Source: Nilaparvata lugens
Taxonomy: Eukaryota; Arthropoda; Insecta; Hemiptera; Delphacidae
NCBI RefSeq assembly: GCF_014356525.2
Contig: NC_052506.1
Span: 31,130,192-31,194,191 of the forward strand
Direction of reading: 5' to 3'
Length of the DNA: 64,000 bases
Part shown: piece after piece, positions 56,823 to 64,000 of the stretch
How the letters are laid out: each line of letters begins with the position of its first letter
How positions within the stretch are numbered: position 1 is the stretch's first letter
Program-made: the position numbers and the translations under genes
The notes under the pieces: generated by a model
What the model saw: only the letters and a program-made list of their open reading frames with translations
Told to the model about the DNA's origin: nothing
Database searches by the model: none

Positions 56823-57940
56823 ATATTTCAACAGCTTAGGAAAATCAAACATTTAAAATGTTTGTCTATGCCCTTCCAGATTCTCTAATATGGCTTTTTG
56901 GTGAGTTATCCTTTTATTAGCTTAATTTTTTTTCTAAAACCAGCTGAAATCATGTGTCAGCGCATGGACTGTTCATTATGTGATAGCTTCCAAATAGCCT
57001 CAGTAGCTGATGTTATGAATGAATGAATGGATGGAACAACTGTAGTAATTGCATGAATTCTTAAGCTGACTAAATGATGAATTACAATATTTTTTTCTTA
57101 TGCACTTTCAATATTATTTTTATATCCTGAAAAAGGACAAAGGAATGAGTCAATTTTGTTGTCCAACGAATTTGACCTGTAAAAAGGTTTGAAGAATACG
57201 TGTTCAAAATTTGAAGCTGATTGATCAATTCTTTCTAAAGATATTGTGGAACATAAAAACAGACGTACAACTACTTTGGTCTTCAGTAAGTCAAAAGTAA
57301 GAACTCGCTAATGCTCGTTCAATAATTTTTAAATGAGACAAAGTTCATCAAAATTTGAAAGACTAGCATGCTTGGGCTACATACTGAAGATGTTGCACGT
57401 TCCCATCATCCAACAAACTCCAACAATAATACCGTGCCAAAATTGATGTACTAGTTAACCGGCGAGTAGTAATCATCTAGCTTTAGTTGTATGTAATAAG
57501 CTCAACTTTTGAGAGGCCTCATTATGTGTAATGCGAACTCAATATGTGAGCTGCGAGTAAGTATAATGTAGCCTGGGCCTAAGCCCAACACGCATCCTGT
57601 CAGTGTCACGTAACAACAGGCATAAAACCCTACAACTATATAGCCTAATTTACACTAATTACTTTATTGTTGTTTGATGAAGCATGTCTCAGAACTTGAT
57701 AATAATATCTGATACTGGTACGAGCTTCATTGGCTCAACACTCCCTCGAGGTCTGCTTACCAGGAATTGATGATGGTGCCGTAGTGAATGTTATTGATTA
57801 TAATAAAATAATTGACAAATTTCTCCCATATCCGTTCAATCCCAGTGAAGTGTTCTTCACAAAAGAAAATTCGGTTCTTATTAACTGAATGATTCATATA
57901 TGGTTGTCGCAATGAATGAATTGGCTTCATGAATTATACC
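56823..57940. other. No gene; dispersed-repeat remnant
   Basis: 57120-57340 (AATTTGAAGCTGATTGATCA ... GATATTGTGGAACATAAAAA) resembles the interior of the Helitron-type repeats at 62 kb. The remainder is unassigned. Confidence 0.4.
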
Positions 57941-58016
57941 GGCCGGCGAGGTGTAGGGCTCGCAACTTCAGCCAGATACGCTTGCCTGGTGGTGGGTTCG
58001 AATCTCGGCGGTAGGT
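57941..58016 (+). mobile_element. tRNA-like SINE head
   Basis: GCCGGCGAGGTGTAGGGCTC start, box B GGTTCGAATC, and terminal CTCGGCGG pairing partly with the start. It lacks proper arms, so a tRNA-derived SINE rather than a gene. Confidence 0.45.
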
Positions 58017-58340
58017 ATGGACGTATGCTCATATTTCATCAATCATCAAAGCACTTATCCTATTACAAATGGAAAAGCATAAAGCTTATATGGAATCCGT
58101 GATAAAATCAATTTAAATACGAAACTACCATCATGATTCAATATTACTGGTTCAATGTTCAAACAACTGCATGTAAATAGCCTAATCCACAGATTACATA
58201 AAAACTCCACCAATATCACTTATTATCCTGTCATACTTTCCTACAAATACCAGTAAGAGCCAGTAGAAATAATAATATTTCCCACTGAATAGTTTTGTTA
58301 TTTGAAATAATTTAAAAATCAACTGACAGGCTGTTGATCA

Positions 58341-59136
58341 TCTATATCTATATAATATAATATAAAAGCGAAATAATGGCACTGACTGACTGACTCACTC
58401 ACTCGCAGAACTAAAAATCTACAGGACCAAAAACGTTCAAATTTGGTAGGTATGTTCAGTTGGACCTTTAGAGGCGCACCAAGAACGGATTTGGAAAAAT
58501 TTCCAAAGATTCGCCCAAAATCTGCGTTTTTCCAGCGTTTTCTCAACTTTATCAAGAACAAATGAACAGAAAATGTTCAAATTTAGTACAGAAGCTCAGC
58601 TAGGGTGTAATAATGTTGTGTTAGAAGGAATTTGCAATAACGTAAAAAATACGCGCAAATCTCAGTTCTTTCATCAAGTAATAGACAGAAAATGTTCAAA
58701 TTTACTATAGAAGCTCAGCTGGGGTGTAATAATGTTGTGTTAGAAGAAATTTGAAATAACGCCAAAGATACGCGCAAATCTCAGTTCTTTCATCAAGTAA
58801 TAGACAGAAAATGTTCAAATTTGGTACAGAGGTTTAGCTAGGGTCTAAAAATTTTGTGATGTGGTGACTTTAATATTTCATCAAAGATACGCCCAAAGTC
58901 AGCGTTTTTCCAACATTTTTCTCATCTTTTCTGCGTTTTCTCACCTTTTTCAATAATTGATGGAAATATTTAAAAAAATTCAGTACACAGTTCTTTGACT
59001 TTCTGATGGAATGAAGCATGCTCAAATGAAAAATGCAGGCGAGCGAAGCTAGTCCGCTGATCTCATTTTTGGAAGATCCAGCCGGGGGTCCAGGGGGCGG
59101 AGCCCCCCTGGTGAGCGAAGCGAGCCTGACGGCTAG
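58341..59136 (+). mobile_element. Non-autonomous Helitron-like element
   Basis: Begins TCTATATCTATATAATATAA after A and ends GCCTGACGGCTAG before T (Helitrons insert between A and T and end CTAG/CTRR). The interior has three direct units of about 120 bp (ACAGAAAATGTTCAAATTTA start). A GC hairpin CCAGGGGGC/GCCCCCCTGG lies about 25 bp before the end. No Rep/helicase ORF. Confidence 0.55.
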
Positions 59137-61521
59137 TTATGGTATATTACAGTATTTGAAATCATATGATACCGGTAACTGAGCTTGATCATTTTCCAAA
59201 TAAATTGCTGCTTTTCCATCAACAGTAGTCATCAACTTTCAGAGCGCACATTGTTCGATGCATGTTCAATTAATTAATGTATTATGAAAATACATGGTTC
59301 AAAATCTGCCCTTCATCGTCAAGGTCAACATTTTGCGGTTACCTACAAAGTGGAGTGAATAGGGGAGGTCTAAATTCGTTTAATGGATTATACTGGTGAG
59401 GAGAGGGAAACCCCCTGCTTTCTTGAGCCTCCAAGACGACGACAAGTCATATTAAAAGAGATCGAATCGCGATCTCGCCAATGGCGTGTGTATGATATTT
59501 TTCTCAATAATAATTCACTAGTCATGCAACTAATATAATAGTTACAGGTTGGGATTGGTCTGGGAAAGTTGATTCGGGAATGACATGATGGGCGAAGGCG
59601 AAGGAGAAAAGTCATGATGGAACTTGTCTGCCTGCTATCGTTTGCCAAGCTGCTCCCCCCCACTCGGGGGGGGGGGGGAATGCCAAGTCCATTAGACTCC
59701 AGACAAAGCATTTAACGATACTATGGTGGAATGGGGATTTAATGTAATTGAAAAGAGAAAGAGAGTAGGGAGAAGTAGAGTGAATAATAATAAGAGGGTT
59801 TGGAATATAATGGGGTTGATAGGGTTGTCTTGAGAAACTCAAGGTAAGCAGTAAAATACAATGAAGACTATTTTGCCAAATACGTGTACGGTGTACTTTC
59901 TCAGTTGACATTTTTACTCCCAGCAAATAATTCTGTCAAAAATCATTGTCTCAGAATGCTATTTTGTGACCGACAACCTATTTGAAAATTAGCACAGCAT
60001 AGTTTGCTATTAACATGGCAACCAAGTAAACGTTCGTCTCGAAATAATCTTTACTGAATAGCCTATAAAAAGACAAATTTAATGAAACAGACATTTTAAT
60101 TTTAGTGGAATTGTCATTCAATAATATTCTATCTTAGTTATTCCGCTGACTTCCTTCTACAATGATGTGGTAAATTGGTAAAAAATACTTTTGAAAAGGT
60201 ATTTGAATCAGACACAGTAGTTTATTCATGGAAGAAAAATGTTTGAAATCAGATACTATACATTATTAGAATCGTATTCATTACCGTTCGGTACATTTGA
60301 TTTTGTGAATCAAAATAACAAATTGTTTTATAAAAAAATACATGAATAGAGGTAGATATGAGTAGCCTACAAACCTTGAATGAGGTATATTCTCAAATAA
60401 AAAACAAAACAACCTGAATCACAACAGAGAACTGTAATAAAACAATCTATTCAACAACAATTTCAAGTGATTAATAATTATTAGATGATTGAATCTGGGG
60501 AGCGTCGATGAAATATATCAGTAGCCTACCCAACAAAGCAACATAATATGCTAGTATTAAAGAACTTCTCAATTGTCACGCCAATAAACCGTATAACAAT
60601 TTAAGGTACTGTATAGTACTCTAAGAATATGTATCAATGATTCACAAGGACATTTTCGTTGCTCGTAAATGATATGTGGGTTTGTGAAGGTGCCGAATAA
60701 ATTCTAAAAATGTCAGGCTATTAGTGGAAGTGGTGATTAGTATGAAATGGGAATTAGAAAAGGAATGCTTTTGGGAAAACACATTGACCGGCACGAACCG
60801 AACCGTACTGTAGCACAGCAAAGCCCACACTGACGACTGACGTCTACAATTTCAAGGAAGTATAACAAGGCGAAAAAATTCTGAATTATTAAACTTGAAA
60901 CGGAAACTGACTTGATTCTTGCATGACTCCTTCGCCTGAAGAAGAGCAACTTTGCCCGACTTTTTCTGATAGTAGACAAGAATAAGAAAAAATCCTTGCC
61001 TAGAAGGAAGAAATAATAATACCAGAATTTATTCAGACTCCTTTCGTGTTTCTAGCGTTGACTGTTTTATTGTTCTAAGAGAATCAAGAAGTTTCAAACT
61101 CGACTGATTATAGACACAAACTATGTAAACTTATAGGCTAAGAATTATTACTTTTCATAAATTCGAGGAGTTCAATGGACACTTGAAGTCACTCAATTCT
61201 TCATAGACATGATTTACTAAATAGGAGAAGTCGTAGCTGTTCAAATCCCAAACTGTGAGAGCTAGATATTGATTTTAAGCTTGAAATAAATGCATTTTTT
61301 GGAGTTTAATATTTATTCCAGTATTGATATTCCTGAATAGTAGGCACAGACTGAATTCTGGTGGATCTTTTCTTTCTCACACTGGATTTTTGCCGGTTGT
61401 ATTATTACTATTATTATACCACTTTCGATGTATTCACTGGTTCAGTGATGTGTTGAGTGTTTCAAGTTTAATTTCTTCCTTTTCTGTTATTTGGTTGTTA
61501 TGCGTTGAGTCATGACTATAA
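59137..61521. other. No gene seen; G13 run
   Basis: AT-rich. 59666-59678 is 13 consecutive G residues, an assembly-fragile spot. GC-richer 59380-59660 shows no supported ORF. Confidence 0.4.
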
Positions 61522-61805
61522 TCTATATAATATAAAGGATGGAATTGACTTATACAAGTACGGGATACAAAATACATGATTGACGCATCACGTCTGAGCT
61601 ACTGGACTGATATTTTCATTTTTATTTAAAACATTTATTTTATTTGTGATGAGTAATTCTAAGATGAAATCCCATTCAAGTAGTATTTGTTATCTAAATT
61701 ATTACAGTTGTTGATACTTTTAATATCAGCTTGGAATTAAAAAAAATAAATTCATTCTATTTGTGCTTTCAACAGACCCTTGCGGAGCACAGGGAACACC
61801 AGCTC
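61522..61805 (+). mobile_element. Helitron remnant (plus strand)
   Basis: 5' TCTATATAATATAAAGGATG preceded by A, and near the right end AGACCCTTGCGGAGCACAGG, the 3' hairpin of the same family as 61990-62184. The terminal CTAG is mutated. Confidence 0.5.
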
Positions 61806-61989
61806 CTACTACTTAAAACTAAACCAAAAGTTTTTCATGTAAAAACTTCGAATCACATCAACTTTATAATCAACAAATATTTCATATATATTCATATCTT
61901 GAATATATTCAAGAATATATTCTTCTGAGCGCAGCTTTGCTACATTTTTAATTGAGTTTTCAATATCCATTTCGAGTTTTATGTAATTA

Positions 61990-62184
61990 CTAGCAGGTAA
62001 CCCGTGCTCCGCAAGGGTCTATTTTAAAACTTGACAAACAGGCCTAAAACCATCCTCGGTTAATAAAGAATCTATATGCAGAATTTCAAGTTGATCAGTC
62101 CAATAGTTCAGACGCGATGATTCGTCAAACATAATTTCCCTACATCGTACGTGTATAAGCCAGTTCTTTCCTTTATTATAGAGA
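61990..62184 (-). mobile_element. Short non-autonomous Helitron (195 bp)
   Basis: Minus strand: A|TCTCTATAATAAAGG... to ...GGTTACCTGCTAG|T. A hairpin ACCCTTGC-GGA-GCACGGGT (one mismatch) lies 6 bp before CTAG. All textbook Helitron ends present. A related 5' end (CTCTATTAAAGGGAAGAACT) is also at 25021 and 26365. Confidence 0.75.
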
Positions 62185-64000
62185 TTATAATATTTTCAGG
62201 ATTTGGATTAAAAAAATTGGTTGATATTCTTTAATTTGGTACGAATGAGATTTGAATAATATTTCAATAATGACAAGCTACATTTATCAATGAACCTATC
62301 AATCACATTGTTGAAGTACATTTAGTTGCAGTGATGTATTAGGGCTTGATTGCTAGTTGGTTGTACTTTGTTGAGTGAATTGCTGGAGGAAGACGTGAAT
62401 ATTGCTTGTATTGAAGAGTGGTGGTCGGTTGTTGAATCAATAATAGTAAGCAGCGGAACGAATAATGAGGTGGGAAGCGCGTGAGTTGCACAACCGTGAT
62501 GTGCGTGTTCATGTTGACGACACTGCATGTAATTGTACTTATAACAAACTTTCATAATATGATAAATAATAATGAAAGTCTGGCTTGCCTGGTTCTTATT
62601 CACCAAGAATGATAATTAATTTTCATAAGAAGCCTCTGATTCATTTATAACTAAAACTTTTTTCTATCAAGATAAGCGCAGTTGATAAACTCTCTTTTAA
62701 AAATTCTTCTTTCAAAACCATACCGTAGCATAAATTATTATCCAAGCAATCATGTAAATTGTTCAAAAGTTATGCCTCATTTGTTCTTGGAGTTTCCTTT
62801 CCTAGCCTATGAGTAGACCTATAAATATATATTATTATACATATGAGTATGAATTATTTATGAGTACTATCATTTATGAGTATAAATCTAAGAAAAATCT
62901 TCATTCATAGCATGAGGCATGAGTTATTGGAAAGAAGTAAATTTAATTTCGAAGTAAGGAAATTTCATGGAAAAGTGTTTGTGGAAAACTCATAATTAAA
63001 ACAAAAACGATTTCAAAATCGAGATTTGGAGGAATTAAAAAATAATGGATAATTTTCATACATTTCATTTTAATTTTAAACGTTTTGGATTAATAGAAAA
63101 TTTAAATGGAGCATAAATAGGAACATCAGAGACAAAATCAATAAGTTACAATGGATGAAAAATCATATAAAATATGTTTTAACACATACACCAGCATAAA
63201 GAGCTAAGCTCAGAGAGAAGCTCAAAGTTTACAAAAAAAATTTCTGAGGATAACACTCTAATCAGCTCTTGGCTTGTGCATGGAAAATGAGACACCCCTG
63301 AGTAGTTATTTTTAAGCTCAAATCAACACTCAAATACAGTGTAAGTGTTATAAGTTGTAAGTTATTTTGCACAATATTGCATTTAATATAGTTGTTGTAG
63401 AGTTACTTCAAATTATAATTCATGCTATTTGACAATAATAATCTCAAAGGGAAGATAGCTCCATCCAACTATGAGTTCTCGTAAAAAATGGTGGCATGTA
63501 TGCAAAGTGTCAGGTGGCTTTGAGCACATACATTTCTGTAAGTGAAGTTAAACTTTAGCAGTCATCCTTTCAGCAAAAGCCTACCAAGAGCTCAATTGCA
63601 CCCTATACCATGGAGGAGTGTTTCCAGCTGTTTGGATGAATAATTCGACTTTTCAATCATGGACTTTATTTTGTTTTCTCATATAGAGATTTTGTTTTTG
63701 TATAGCTCTATAAAATTTTTGACATGTCACATACTACTGAGCAATGCTCCATTATGTAGTGTTTATTGTGATTCAATAAATTCTAATTCTCTTATCGAAT
63801 CCCATTAGATTCATCATATTATCAGATTTTACCTCTGGGACAGCGGTGATATTGAGACTGTATTAAAGAATAGAAATATGGGAGAGCACTTGGAAAGGAA
63901 AACAATGTTTCGAAGAGGTTTCGAAGGCTGTGCGATATTTTCCAATAGAAACCTTGACCCACATGTTTGCCGGAATAAGAATACAAATAAATATAAGAGA
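62185..64000. other. No gene seen
   Basis: AT-rich. 63240-63790 ends in GATTCAATAAATTCTAATTC and resembles the 3' end of a dispersed retroposon, without coding support. Confidence 0.4.

Noticed and set aside
25378..58016. Possible tRNA genes (25.4, 26.7, 28.4, 57.9 kb)
   Set aside because: A/B boxes are present, but acceptor and anticodon stems do not form. The first two have SINE bodies and target duplications.

Overview
The window is animal nuclear DNA, most likely from an insect. It is AT-rich, has one large spliced gene with GT-AG introns, and is packed with metazoan transposons: Ty3/Gypsy, Penelope-like, LINE, tRNA-derived SINEs, Tc1/mariner-type elements and MITEs, and Helitrons. The repeat style fits a hemipteran such as a planthopper, but that is an inference. 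No prokaryotic features, CRISPR arrays or canonical tRNA/rRNA genes were found.

The main gene is on the minus strand: a cytosolic carboxypeptidase of the CCP2/CCP3 (AGBL2/AGBL3, Nna1-like) type, the M14 enzymes that trim glutamate/tyrosine from tubulin tails. I traced about 20 exons whose reading phases fit, from a first exon at 54.8 kb to a stop codon at 9.9 kb, giving a protein of about 970 residues. The N-domain and catalytic domain lie at 48.9-38.5 kb (HPGE, GRDLNR, CDLHAHS and SYTME motifs). An acidic, then proline-rich, then lysine-rich tail lies at 36.3-9.9 kb. Whether the tail belongs to the same transcript is inferred from splice phases; one junction (38.5 to 36.3 kb) needs a microexon. 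Several alternative first exons are visible: 52.1 kb, 33.4 kb, and a duplicated, frameshifted copy of exon 1 at 56.1 kb. The terminal exon is also duplicated (8.1 and 9.9 kb).

Region by region: 1-7.1 kb holds Penelope-like fragments, a frameshifted zinc-finger exon and foldback repeats. 7.1-10.2 kb is a duplicated block with a foldback element and the terminal exon. 10.7-11.4 kb is a LINE tail. 12-14.4 kb holds three lysine-rich tail exons. 14.8-18.5 kb is an almost intact, recent 3.7-kb Ty3/Gypsy element with identical 102-bp LTRs and a 5-bp target duplication. It carries a self-priming hairpin and a -1 frameshift signal. 19.4-27.7 kb is a chain of nested tandem duplications, a 64-bp minisatellite and duplicated SINEs, all inside a 15-kb intron. 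29-36.3 kb has tail exons. 38.5-49 kb has the enzyme core, with one exon wedged between two DNA transposons. 49-54 kb has a CpG-rich palindrome with NRF-1-like sites and an alternative first exon. 54.1-56.8 kb is a tandem duplication covering exon 1. 57-64 kb is repeat-rich (SINE, Helitrons) with no gene I can support.
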